Shown piece after piece: positions 22,051 to 35,863 of a DNA stretch of 64,000 nt. Origin of the DNA: Corticium candelabrum (taxonomy: Eukaryota; Porifera; Homoscleromorpha; Homosclerophorida; Plakinidae). Under the pieces are notes generated by a model. The model made no database searches and was not told where the DNA came from. It was given only the letters and a program-made list of their open reading frames with translations. Location of the stretch: contig NC_085100.1 in the NCBI RefSeq assembly GCF_963422355.1, forward strand, positions 4,790,068 to 4,854,067, written 5' to 3'. Position numbers and translations under genes: made by a program. Within the stretch, counting starts at the first letter, position 1, and each line of letters begins with the position of its first letter.

Positions 22051-25000
22051 ATGTCAGTTCCAAATCCGTCCCAATACAAGTATTTCGAGAACTTTCTCGA
22101 GAAGAAAGAGAAAAAGGTGTGAGACTGTTTGCATGCGCAGTGCCAGTATTTGGAATGACGCTGTTTGCGTCTAGTGGATTCAGTACTGGGTAGTGTTGAT
22201 CGGAAACCGTCTTTGTTTCTTTAAAGACAACCAAACACAAGTTCAAGGGCATGTAAGCATTTTTCGCGTCAATGCACTTGGCTACCGGGGTTTAAAACCA
22301 GTCATGGGCGTGTCTTTCTTGCAGCTTATTGGCCGCTTGGAACTGCATCCGCAGACAAGGATAATGATAGGAAAGACGAAGAAGAATAACTACCAATTTC
22401 AAGTTACAACCGCTAAAGGAGTTTATCTTCTTAAAGTGAGTACGTGTACGTGTAAAAGCAGAAATGAATGCTACTAGAAAGTGTTCATTATTTTGCAGGC
22501 AGCCAGTGAGAAGCTCAGGGGAATTTGGATGCAGAAAATTTCATTAGCATCGAAAGTGATTATTTGATCTGGACTGTGACACAATTGCAATGCTATGCAT
22601 GTTCTTGAAATTAGGGTCAGTTGCCAGGTGCTCCTAGAATGCAGCCTAACAGTGGACAAACAGTAGGGAATCATCGTCATCCACAACCAGGACAGCCATC
22701 TCACATGCAACCGGGATATCCTTCTCGTCCCCCACAGTTAGGGTACCCTTCTCACTCACAACCAGGATACCCTCCTTACTCACAACCAGGATACCCTCCT
22801 CATTCGCAACCAGGATACCCTCCTCATCAACAAAGGTCTCATTCATTACCAGGACACTCTGCTCAGCCACCACCAACATATCCTCTTCACTCACAACCAG
22901 GATATCCCACTCAATTTCAGCCAGGGCATCTTTCTTACTCTCAACCACCTCACCACCAGCAGCTAGCATACCGTGGTTATGTACCACAGCCTCAGCCTGG
23001 GACATATCCACGACCTTTACAGCAACGTCCATTACCACAGGAGCCAGGTGAATGTAACAAGTTTGCTCATGGTCCCTCAGCAGACACAAGGCGAAGAGTA
23101 AGTGCTCCACAAATAGATATGCCTCCTGCTCTCCCAACCTCTCCACGACCTTCTGCGGAGTATGCAATGCTTTTGCCTGGACAGCGAATTGCTTTGGAGG
23201 AGGAACAGCGTGAGAAAGAGAGAAAGCTCAAGGCTTCAAGATCTGAGGGAGCACTGCGGCAGAGACCAACAAGTGTGACAGCAACAGAAGGTCCATATGT
23301 GCCAATGTCGCCTGTTTCAGATGCCACTGCTACTGCAGCAACTTTAGACGAAGTTGTGACGAAGGGAGAAACATCATCAACAAGCAAGGTGCAATAATTA
23401 TTGTACTGTCCATCTGTACTGAAACTCTATATATCTGCTTTATTATTTAATTAATTGAGGCTTTGTTATGTTCATGTCTATCTAAGCTGTAACATTGACA
23501 ATAAACTAAAGTGCGACAGCAAAAAAGCAGGGTTTGGTATAACAAAAATGTATTTTTGAATATTGTTTGTGAAGTTGAACAATCTAGTGTGATAAGTTGA
23601 ACGATGTAGTGTGGTCAGCATAGGAAGACACAATGGGTAGAGTTGCTTGAGCATGCACATACCATCAAGTTTGTGTATTGCTAAGATGTGCATGAAGTTG
23701 AATTAGTCAGCTAGGATACATTACAATGTGCAGAAATGAGAATAATAGAAACTAGGTCAGCTAAGCTTTGGTTGTGTACATTAAATATAGTCAGGAAAAC
23801 TGGTGTGGGAAGTCAGGTGTTACTGGCTCAATCAGATTTGGTCAGTTGTAATATTGAGAATAACTATGTAATGTCTGTTTTAAACTCAGACTGCATGTTT
23901 GAAGCCAGTTACACTGGACCAGGTAGTAGTAGCCTTATAACATTATGTCAAATCAAGTACATACAACTAGTGAGGCTGTTTGCTTTGTTCGTTCAACTTG
24001 TCAGACGGTGTGATTGACTTACTTTTGGTAATTGTTATGTGTGACTTCACATGGTTTTTGTACTTGTTCTAGTCAGAACCATTTGCCACAGTAGCATCAG
24101 ATGATCAGAGTGATAATGATGCTGACTATGTAACACCATGGGAAGATGCTGAGTTAGTTAGATGATTTTAATCAGTATTGATGACATCTGTGCAACATAC
24201 TTTATACAAGTTGTTGCAGGTGGTTTTATTCTCCTTTGTCTCGAGATGCTGCTGAGGATCTTTTGAAGTACAAGGGAACTGTGGGATCGTTTTTAGTAAG
24301 AGATAGTGAGAGTGCAAGCGGAGACTACAGTCTTTCAGTGAGGTCAGTACATCTGATGCTGTGTGTAGTGACAAGCTGTTTGCTTTATTGTTTTAAGCCT
24401 TATTTGACACTTTTTTCTGAATACAGAAATGACGACAAGATCAGACATTACAAAATCACAAATGCTACTGGTGGATTTGCTGTCGTTGGAGTTAGTGTAA
24501 GTGCTTTGTTTTGATGGGCGAATTACATTTCTTCCTTGTTTGGTGTCTGTATACCTAAAAAGGCTTAGTTGATTTTGAGTAAACTTTTTTGAAGAAAGTA
24601 GCATCTAGACTTGCTAGCTGAAAGTATGCCATTGATGAACTTATGGAATACTATAACTAGTACGTATGATCCTGTATGCATCAGTGACAAATTGATGTAG
24701 ACAATGTTATTGTATTTTAGTGCCGGTTATAGATACGCTCAAACCTTCCTAATCCAGACAGTATGGGACCAGCCACTGTCCGGATTCTAGAAATGTCCGG
24801 AAGATAGCTAACGTTCATTATATCCATGGAATCCCAGACCATTGTAATGTAAGGTTTGGTGAACGTCATACCAGGTCTGCATACAGTATGCGTGTACAGT
24901 ACACACTTGTAACACTGTAATGTACATGTGTACTTTGTACTACAGTTACATACGCATGCTTCTACGCACCGGCACGTGATACAGGCCCATATGAAGCATT

Positions 25001-28000
25001 TCAAAAGTGGTCCGGCCTGATGCGTGCTAAGAGGGTGTGGTCCAAAAATAGTATGCCAAGAGAGCAGTCTTCCAGCATACTGGTATACCTAATCTATTGC
25101 ACAATGGGTTCTTGAACAATTACTCTTGTTTTATCATCAATTTCTGTAAGACGTGGCTACGCAATGACCTCAGGGCAACCTAGATAGCAATTATGTCAAG
25201 ATATAATGTACTTTTGTTTCAACTACTGTAGTATATATTAGTTATCTAGTCATCTGTATTTTCAATTGTAAGTTTTGTGCAATCGTCAACTGTCGAAAGT
25301 ACAGTTTTTGAAAGATGGTTTCGTCAAAACTGGACCGGCTCCTTAGATATACGGCTCTGTTGTTAGTCAAGACAGGCTTGAGAATTAAGTGTTTATATGG
25401 AGAGTTTCTTGGCAAAGTGCCTACCCTTGGAGTCCCAAGATGTGATATGCGCTGCTAAAAGGGTCCGGTTTAGGAATGTGTCCGGATCTTGGAGGTCTGG
25501 ATTAGGGAGGCTTGAGTGTACTTCAATTACAGGTCAACAAGTTTTTTTATTTTTTCAGGGATTCTCAGACTTAAATACATTCAAAAGAATGGCTGTATTC
25601 ACGTATATACTTATAATACATGTACACCTTTGCCTAAATATGACTGGACAGCATATATGCACCACGTGATCTGCATTGTACGGTAGTAATGGTATGGTAG
25701 TAATGGTGCCAATTGTTTATCGTTTGGTTTTTTGTTTTCTCAGGGGATTTGTAGAAACTGGGACTGTTCAATTTCTAACACATTCCTTGATTATTGTGTG
25801 AGTGTATGCCAGAATGGTCAGCAACATTGCTTAAAGGTGTGAGCTTGGATCTACAATGATCTGGGTCCTTGGTATGGGCCCACGCCTTTGTATAGTTTTT
25901 ATTCTTATGCCCAGGGCTTAGTTACAGCATTCTATGGTATTAGTAGCGTACATGAGGAGCAATTATGTTCACAGCAAACTAAATGAGATTTCGTGTTTGG
26001 ACTAGAGCCTATATATATTATAATATATATATATAGTATGCGTCAAAACTATTGACACATTTTGCTTGGAGGCATGGTCGTGGGTAGCGTGAGCAGAAAC
26101 ACATCCGTTTTCAGGTCACGTACATTTTTAGATAGAAGAGAACTATTCTAGATGCTCGTAGGTTTGCTAGACTTTTGGAAACTCACAAGTGCGCATCAGT
26201 AGCTTGTGTCCTCCTTTTATTTTTCGATAGCATTTTTCTCACTAGCATAGCTCTAGACAAAGGCGCATTTGGCTAGACGTGTGTTCAGTGTACGGCAACA
26301 GATCGCAAGGCATGAGCAAGTGCCACTCCGCCTAGATTGCGTCTTTCAGTTTATGAACGTTTTGAGGTCTATGAAGCTCAACATGCCGCTTGATGACTGC
26401 CCCGAAGTTTTCTATTTTGTGCAAGATCTGTTACATAAATCGAGAAACCGTGACGCCTAGAGTCTGGTTTTTCTAGCTTCATCAGCAGCAGAATTTAATT
26501 CTTAGGCATCGTGTAGCGATACTTGCGTTATGAAGTTCTCTTCTGCTGGTGGAAGAACTGCATGACGACGCTGCCAGCTGATGTGCAAGTTTGTTTGCTG
26601 ATTTGTTGTTCCTTGTTGCGTCATGTTCACTAATTGAAGCTGTCTGATGGTTTTCAGCTAGTTTTTTGGTCTTTCACAAGAAGTTCTGTGTTGAATTCCT
26701 TCTCTAGTGTCCAGTACGTACGTCTTTGGAGAGTTAGTAAACAGTAGAGTGAGAAACACGTAAAAGTTGGCAGATCTTAGATGGCTTTCTAGTACTGGAG
26801 CAGTATAGTAACAGAATATGGCGGCATTGTGTTTCTTGACTTGTTCCATGATGGAAAAGTTCTCTACGTGGATGCGCATAGTATGGAATAGCTTTTGTGA
26901 CTGCTTTCAGCTGTTTGAGAAAATATTGGCACGGTTTCCTAATAAATAGCAAAACATATACAGTCCGCATCAAATATATATCAAAACAAGAAAACTTTCC
27001 AAAAATAGTACAAGTACACCGGAGATGTGTCAATAGTTTTGACAATAGTTAAGTTTAGGTATATAATGTTAAAGTTTTTTAGGAAACAGTTAAACTTCTC
27101 TAATTTAGTTCGCACAACTGATGGCTACTATAGTATGTCATATTACTTTTCAGGATGTAGTTTTTAAGGATCTTTTTCAATTGGTTCAATTCTATATTGC
27201 TTCCCATGAAGGACGGCTGCAGCCACTGCTGCGAGATTCTAAGTACTGCTTTTCGTACTTGGATGTTGATTGTATTCATAGTTGTATCACACTTTTGTGG
27301 TAGGCAAATTTTACAGTCAAGCGAGCCATCTCAAATATCGTAAGACATTTTTCAAGCTAACTATGCAATGATTAGCTGTTTGAGTGTTTGTTCTATGTAT
27401 AGGTTTGATGAAGAGGATGAAAAATCAGCAAAGGACTACATTCAGCTGTTTGATGGTGAGAATAGAACAGCAAAAACAAACATGTGTAAACTGTGTGATT
27501 CAGTCTTGTCGGATGCATGACTAGCAAGTCTGTTTTTATAGTTGTTGTTCCATATTCCATATCCACTTTTCTTAATGCCATTCTCAACTTTATTGAATTG
27601 AGGCTTAACCAAACATTTTCTGTTGAAGAAAAGTTAAGTGTTGTATCGGCAAGACTTTGTGTAGAAATCTATTTATAGTTTAAATTTTAGATTAGTAATC
27701 TTCAGAGTGTCAACCAAATTAAACAATTAGGAAACAGTTTTGTTAACAATTATATGCCTTGGGGTGACTCTTTCCACTCCTCTCTTGTGCTTTCTCTTGT
27801 GCCAAAGATCTGGCCATGCGAGACTAATGTCTATTTTGGTGAGCATGTCTGCTGTTACAGCCAAGGGTTTATCTTTTGTTATGTTTTATTATACGTATTG
27901 TTGCACTCAGAAAGCTGGTGCAAACGTACACTGAGACAAACTAAACAAACAGATAATTAGATATAGATACAGAAAATTACTAAACATTGAACACAATCAA

Positions 28001-31000
28001 TCTAGTGAAAAATAAGTTCGTTGGTGCTGCAGTTCTTTTTTGCTATCAGCTAGAAGAAGATTCCAGAAGCCATCGATGGGCCAAAACTTCTGCAGCATGT
28101 CTTGTTATGGACATGGACGTAGAACAGACAACATGGTTCCAAACATCCGCAACGATTGATTGTTGTGACAACATGTTGGTGCGACATCCACAATACATAA
28201 CTACCAAGGTTGTAGGCGGCAGTTGGAAGTGGTCCGGTTGAAAATTCCCAAGGACGCAGGGACACGCATGCACAGACAGACACATAAGTTAAGTAGTTAA
28301 GTTTCTTCTTGTGTTACATACATAATCAACTTTCTTCAAAATATTGGTAAATATATAGATAAAAATTGGACGTGCTATCTCATGAAGGATGCAATTTAGC
28401 GAATGTGGTCCTTCTTTAAGTTCTTGCTTTAGGTTTTTGTTATGTCGTTTTTTGCACTAGACTTCAAATCGAGTCTGTCGGTTCTATACCTTCGTAGCAG
28501 TTCAAATCATAAGATGATTTAGTTTGCCTAACTATCCTGCTTTTCAAACCCAACTGTTTGGTAAACTTATTAGTAAACTTTATTTTGAGTTACTACATTG
28601 GAACTACAGAAAATGTAAACCGTTGGTGAAAACTATATCCAGTATCCCTATAACTGTAAGAATTAATTCTTTACATTTATGGAGAGCAAGCTTCTCAGGC
28701 TACCTTCAAATTACTCGTTGAAGACGAAGTCATGCAGAATGCTAGAAGTCTTACGAATGCATTTGCAACGTGGTTGTTGAACTTGACTACAGCTTGACAG
28801 CAGTGACAATGTTGTGGTCGATGTTGTAGTGGGCAAATGGCCAAGCATGAAGCCATTGGGTCTGTGCAGATCGAGTACATGCAGTAGTGTTCTTTACCAG
28901 GGCTAGTACTTCCCAAAGGTTCTCTTAGGAAGCAAAATTCATGGGGTGACCAGGCTTATTGGGAGGTGACAGAAGCAACATCGTCTGATTCAACATCATG
29001 TCTGCTATTTAAAACCGGAATGAACAGGTCTGCGAGCGGTATGCGTTCTGATCTGCGGGCTGCAGGCACTTGCTATGACGCTGTTTATAGTGATTAATTA
29101 TAAAATAAAGTGTATTTAATCAGCTATACCCTATTCTGGAAGTTCTTGGGAATTGTCCATTGGTGAAAGTACAAATACTGGAAAGTGGTCCAGTTTCACC
29201 CTACCGGTGGCTACGTCCCTGACTCCCATTCTTGACATGAAGCAAAAGAGGAATGACTCCTGTGATCCATAAAGCATAGGTGGAATGTATGCAAGAGTAT
29301 AGTTCTTAGATCTCAGTAGTGATGACAGAAACTGAAGCTTTTGTTTTCTTAACATTGCTGGTCATGGCAAAAGACCAGTTGCACAAAGCATGGTTTTGGT
29401 GTGACACTGCCTTCTAACCTTACAAATTCTTTTATGCTCAATTTAAATTGCTTTGTTTGCAGGAAGTTATATGTTGTGCATTAAACGTTGATTTGGAAGT
29501 TGTCGGGCATTAGCAATGGTCTGTTCCTGAGGTTGAATCTACTTGATGTCAATTTTTAAGTAAGACAGGGTCTGTGCACTTTTCACGAATTCTTTATGGA
29601 TGGAGAGACAGAGTCTGGAGTGGCAAAACGATGACAAATGGTGCACTGAAGTCTGCCATCAAATTCTATGTTGGCATTGCCTTGCTTTTGTTGGTGTCGT
29701 TGCTCCTTTTCCAATGATGATGATGCCAAGCCTGTTATGGCACACCATTTGATGCGATCTCTTGCAATGTTTTGAAGATCAGCTGGCTTGATAGTACACC
29801 CTCGATGATTCTCCTTGAGATTGCTTTGTAGCGTGTCCATGGGCGTCCTCAATTTTTTCCCATGCTCTAACTCTCCAAAGAACAACTGTTTTGGGGTGTA
29901 ATTATCATTCATATGGATGACATGTCGTGACCAGCATAACTGTGATAGCAAGAGCACTGCCTCAATGGAAGTATTGTTGGTTTGATTGAGGTCATCCATG
30001 TTGGTGATTCTATCTAGCCAGAGGCCATGATGGAGCATAGAGCTAGCACATGGAACTTCTCTAGCTGCTTAATGTAACAATGATTGACAGTCCATGTTTC
30101 ACATTTGTACAGGAGAGACATGAGTACAACTGAATTGCACAGTTTGATCTTAGTGGACAGGGTGATGTTATGATGGTTGAATACCTTTTGTGGAGTCTGC
30201 TGAGAGCTTGCCTTGCCTTGGTAATCCTTACAGATATTTCCTTGTCAAGCTGGCCGTCATTGGAGATGACACTACTCAGATATTTGAAGGACTAAAGCTT
30301 TACTCCATCGATGTTGATAGAAGGTTGTGGTGCATTATTACTTGGTGCTGATTGGAAGAGTACTTCTATTTTGCCAAGACTGATTAGAGTCAAACAGCTT
30401 TGCGCCCTCTGAGAATTTTTTACCATATGGTTTGAAGATTTGTGGGCGAGTGAGCCAGCAATGCACAGTCATCTGCATAAAGCACTTTTTGGATGAGAAC
30501 TGTCAAGGTCTTGGTCTTTCAAGAACAATGAAGATCAAAAAGAGAACCATCAGTTTGATATCGGATGTACACACCTTGCATTGAGTTTTGAACTGCATGA
30601 TGGAGGACACAAGTAAAAAATAGATTGAACAGTAAAGGTGCCAAGACATAACCTTGCTTTACTTCAATTGCAAAAGGAAAAGAAATCTGACTCATTACTA
30701 TTTGAGAGAGCTTAACCAGTCATGCCATCATGGAAAAGTTTGATGATTTGATTTTTTCGAGACACACAAATTTGTCAGGGTGGTCCAGAGTGCCTCTCTA
30801 TTGACAGCGTAATTTTCTTTGTGAGGCAGTATAAAATGCTTTGTGCTGTTAATGAGCACAGTATACAGGTCTTGTTTTGTTCAATACACTTCCCCTGGAC
30901 TTGGTGTACTAAAAAGATCATGTCAATAGTACTGCTACCTGGTCAAAACCACACTGAGCTTCTGGAAGGTTGGCTTTTGCGACTGTGATTAGTCTGTTCA

Positions 31001-34000
31001 ATATAATACGAGCAAAGATCTTTCCAGTGATAGAGGACAAGGAGATACCATTGTAGTTTTTGTCTGTCGTACTAACCTTGTTCTTATAAAGAGCTATAAT
31101 CAAGGCATCTTGAATGTCTGCTGGTATGTGCTCGTGATCTCAGATGTTATGTAGAATGTCTTGAAGGACCTTGAGTGCTTCAGGGCTGGCAGCTTTGTAG
31201 ATTTTTAGGTAGAATGCTAGCCTTTTTTATGCTCAATCAGAATTCATTTTACTGATATCTGTTGCAAATGGAGGATTGTCTAGATTGTTGAGGGTATTCT
31301 GCTGAGGATCGGTGCTATAACACCTCTGAATCAACAGTAGAAGGGTGGTTCAGCAATGAGCAGAGATGCTCTTTTTGTCTCTTTCTTATTGCTTGCTGAT
31401 CCTGTACGAGTATTGTTTCATCTGTAGAGACTACCAGTGTGGAGACTAACAGTATTAAACCAGTTCTAGTTGGCCTATAGACAGTTTTAGGGCACTGAAC
31501 ATTTGTTTTGAGTTAATTATGAGCTTTTGCATACTTCTTTAATTTCCACCACTTGTTGGGCAGTTGTATGCAATGTGATATGAATGCATTATTAAGACTA
31601 GTACATGAGACTTCAAAAGCTTTCAGACCTTGTCAGAAATCAAAATGGTCTTAACTAATTGTTAATTAACAGTAAGTTGGGATGGTATGGGCAGCTGTTC
31701 TATTGAAAGTTGCTGGTACAAGTTTATAGGACAGGATTACAAGCAGAGTAGTTGCAGCTAAAAGTTGTTTGTCTAGCTATTGATTTTAAAACCTGCAAGT
31801 TGTTGGGTGACTATAGAGATCTAAGGATTTAAGAATTTAGTAGATAAACTTTCTTTGGTAACTTTGACTGACTTGTACCTTCTTAGTCGTCTTTGGCATT
31901 TTGCAGCATACCGATGATCGAACAGTGTTACCAGTTTACAGGTTTACATATTGCAACAGGACATACAGGAAGTGTTATCCATTTTCAAGATTGTAAATCA
32001 CTTCATACAGAGTGTAATGGTGTTTCTTACTTCAATCTAAACATTCGAATGATAGCTAGTCAGTCTAATGTATAACTAAGAGAACAGTTTGGATATCTGG
32101 AGTCACAGGAAAAGCGATAGTAAAAGCCAGATTTGTACAGAAACGATGAATTGCTAGGACAACAGTTTCATGTTGCTTATAGCTACACGCTATAATGTTT
32201 GGCTAAATGTATGTGATCTGTTCTTTTAGGAAGAGAGTAACATATGTTAATTAAGTTGCTGGTGATAGATTGACAGTAGAGTTTAGAAGCAAGCACTATA
32301 GGAGACTTTCATCACATGCACTTTTACCGTGCAACTTATTTTGATTTTTAGCTTGAGACTCAAAACTGAGTAAAAACTGAGTAAAAAATCAGCTTCTCAA
32401 CAGAGAGCTCAGAACTTCCAATGCAGCAGGAGACCAGGAAGAGATGATCAACAGATTTCTTTTAAAGAGAGGCAGAGGCTGGCATAGAATAATCTGATTG
32501 CTTGCAAGGTAGCAAGCTAATTGGAACCATTTTAAAGTAACTGTTTTGTTGCTATAGGTTTTAGTGTGTTTATGTTAATTGCCAACATTGTCTTGTTTGT
32601 TGCCCCTTGAGGGAACTGTGCTCGATATGTTCTAGTACGAGAGAAACATATTATTATAAAACATGTTGTGCTTAACAGATCTGTCTGGTTCATAAGGTCT
32701 CTCTTAAGTACCGGAAGCAAACCCTGCCTCAGAGGTGCTTAGACCATCTTGGCTGTCTAGAATGAAGACTTGATGTACAGGGACTATTTAGTTCCGGGGA
32801 CTATTTGGTCTCGGGCAATTATCTCGGGCTTTTTGGTTCCCAAAACCATTTAACTGTGGCTTATTTGGTTTGGCCACCTATGGGGACTATTTGGCTTTGC
32901 ATTTTTATGCCTCAAATTGGCACTCTCTAACTGTTACGGCTGTATGAGAAGGATGCAAACAACACAATGATGGCTATGACAATTTTTATGCGTCTCGGAC
33001 ATCTCATTGATCGCAAATCGAGTGTGACCTGCTTCTTCTTTGCTTGTATTTGGCTTCCTAGGGATGCCGCAGTCATCACAACATTGTCGATTGCAATTTT
33101 GCGAGTCTGACATTTGTTTTGAGGCAAATCTCGGCTTGTCTGGTAGAGGATGTGTCAAAAGTAGGTGGAGTACAAATCTCTTGTGGGTTACAAAGTAAAC
33201 AAACATGATCTTGATAATTGAAGATCACGTAGCACATGTGTAGAGATGCGCCTTGTGCATAGACAGCTGCGGCCAGGAGCAAGAACTGGCTGCAGATGTA
33301 TGCATCGATTTGTGATAAGTGCACAGCGTCGTACTGTCTACAATCAATTGCAAGGAAGACAGTCTACGTCTTTAATTGGTTGCACGACCAACGATCAGTG
33401 ATCGCTAGTTTGACTTTCAGAACAGAGTGTAGAGGAGAAAATAAGTGAATATATGTAGTTCAAGAAACAAATGTATCTGACGTAAAATCATTTATTTGCA
33501 CTTGTCTCTCAGATGGGTATTGCTGGTTGTTCGTTTGTTTGTTTTGCTTGTTTGTTGCTCACCATAAAAGCATATGGCAGAAAGACATACAGACAGACAG
33601 AAACGCAGACAGATTGACGTAGATACATGTATACAAGAAAACAAGATTTTCATTAGGCTCACATAATCTACAAAACATATGCTTTAATGGCGTTCAACAA
33701 ACAAACAAACGAACGAACAACTAGTAATACCTATCTGAGAGACAAGTGCAAAATAAATGATTTTACGTCAGGTACGTTTGTTTCTTGAACTACATATATT
33801 CACTTATTTCTCTTCTACACTCTGTTCTGAAAGTGAAACTAGCAATCACCAATCGTTGGTTGTGCAACCAATTAAAGTCTTCCTTACAGTTGATCGTAGA
33901 CAGTATGTCGTTGTGCACTTAACACAGATTGATGCATATATCTGCAGCCAGTTCTTGCTCCTAGCTGCAGCTGTCTATGCACAAGGCACATCTGTTCACA

Positions 34001-35819
34001 TGCGCTGCGTGATCTTCAATTATTAGGATCATGTTTGTTTATCTTGTAACCCACAAGAGATTCGTACTCCGCCTACTTTTGACATGCCCACTACCAGATG
34101 AGCCAAGATTTGCCTCAAAATGAAACATCAGACTCACGAAATTGCAATTGACAATATCGTGATGACTGTTGCATTGGAAGCCAAACACAACGCAACAGCA
34201 GGTTGCACGAGATTTGCGCTCTACGAGACACATGAAATTTATCATGGCTATCGTCATGTTGATTGCATCCTTCTCGTACAGCCGTAACAGTTAGAGAGTG
34301 CCGATTTGAGGCGTAAAACATGCAAAACCACATAGTCCTGAAACCAAATAAGCCCCAGATAAATGGTTTTGGGAACCAAATAAGCCCGAGATAATTGCCC
34401 GAGACCAAGTAGTCCCTGGAACCGAATAGTCCTTGTACCCATGACTTTAAACAGGATCCGACTGGATCCAAGAAACATTGTTTTCTGTAAGTGCTACAGG
34501 TTGTGATGGCCTAGAATAATGTCGAGCCACCATGCAATATTTGCGTGCACTGTGCCCAACGCTCCCAACACCACTGGAACAACCAGTTTTCTTTCGAAAT
34601 ACAGATTGGGTGCACCAGCACGTCAAAAGACACCCGGGGATCGAATCCAGCCATTCCACCAATCACTAGAGTTGCTTCCATTGACCCATGCTTGGATCGT
34701 GTTTGAGCAGGTTTCCTGCAAGTTCCTTCAAGTTCCTTCCTGTGTGTTGCATGTTAACTTTAATCTAATTAGCAGATACGTTTTAGGGTACTTTGACCCG
34801 ACCTCAGCCGAGGCGAGAGGTGTACATGCTAAGTCAATCAATGACCATTGTGTTATGTGAACGATACTAAAGGCTAGCTGACTTGACTGACTAATTTAAG
34901 GATATATTTATTATGTTAGCTTTTTGTTCTTGTTTTGTCACGGTATTTAGAACAAAATACAGAGAGTTTGATCAACATCAGAAAATTGTGTTGTTATGCC
35001 CTCCATGATAGGCAAGTGGGGTCTTTACCCCATCTGGGCGCCCACCAACTTGGCAGGTGAGCCCAGCATGGTACACGTTTCTGCGTAGTCCACACGGCAA
35101 TCATGACTAGCCAATTCGATATAGATTGCAAGCATTACGGTGACCGCAAACTTGGAACAGCTCGCCTAGTGGATATCAATGACCACCAGGAAAGCACTGA
35201 ACATCATCGTCAACGGACTGTTTGCCAGACCACAGAAACTCCCCAACGACTGAAACGAGTCATAGTCTCATGGATAAAGCTAGAGAAACATGAGAAAGAA
35301 AGGTAGACAAGTTTCATAATTTACTATCATCACTGGGGTTTGAACCCCCAAACCATGGAGTGGTAGTCGTTGTCGCTAACCACTAAACCACGGCGATTAT
35401 TATGTGTCGTTATGCCCTTCATAATGGGCAAGTGGGGTCTTTACCCCCATCTGGGCACCCACTTACTCGGTAGGTGAGCCCAGCAGTGTACATGTTTCTG
35501 TGTAGTCCACACGGCGATCAATGACTAGCCAATTCGATATAGATTGCAGGCATTATGGTGACCGCAATCATCGGGACAGCACACCTAGTGGATATCAATG
35601 ACCACCAGGAAAGCACTGAACGTCATTGTCAGCGGACTGTTTGCCAGACCACAGAAACTCCCCAACGACTGAAACGAGTCATAGTCTCATGGATAAAGCT
35701 AGAGATACATGAGAAAGAAAGACAGACAAGTTTCACAATTTACTGTCGTCACTGGGGTTTGAACCCCCAAACCATGGAGTGGTAGCCATTGTCGCTAACC
35801 ACTAAGCCACGGCGGTGAC

Positions 35820-35863
<44 letters not shown>

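Noticed and set aside
22646..23167. Minus-strand open frame of 173 residues over the proline-rich exon
   Set aside because: Shadow of the repetitive plus-strand coding exon of the adaptor.
24637..24658. Candidate SH2 exon reading YAIDELMEYYN
   Set aside because: The exon at 27154 (DVVFKDLFQLVQFY...) completes the SH2 domain in the right phase. Including the candidate would duplicate that segment and lead to a stop.
33076..34026. Matching short frames on both arms of the fold-back element (QIDAYICSQFLLLAAAVY)
   Set aside because: They match only because the arms are inverted copies. No stop-free extension or known domain, so not treated as a gene.
34993..35814. Possible functional tRNA genes (clear box A and box B)
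   Set aside because: The promoter boxes head 400 bp repeats present in several copies with shared non-tRNA bodies, so they are SINE heads.
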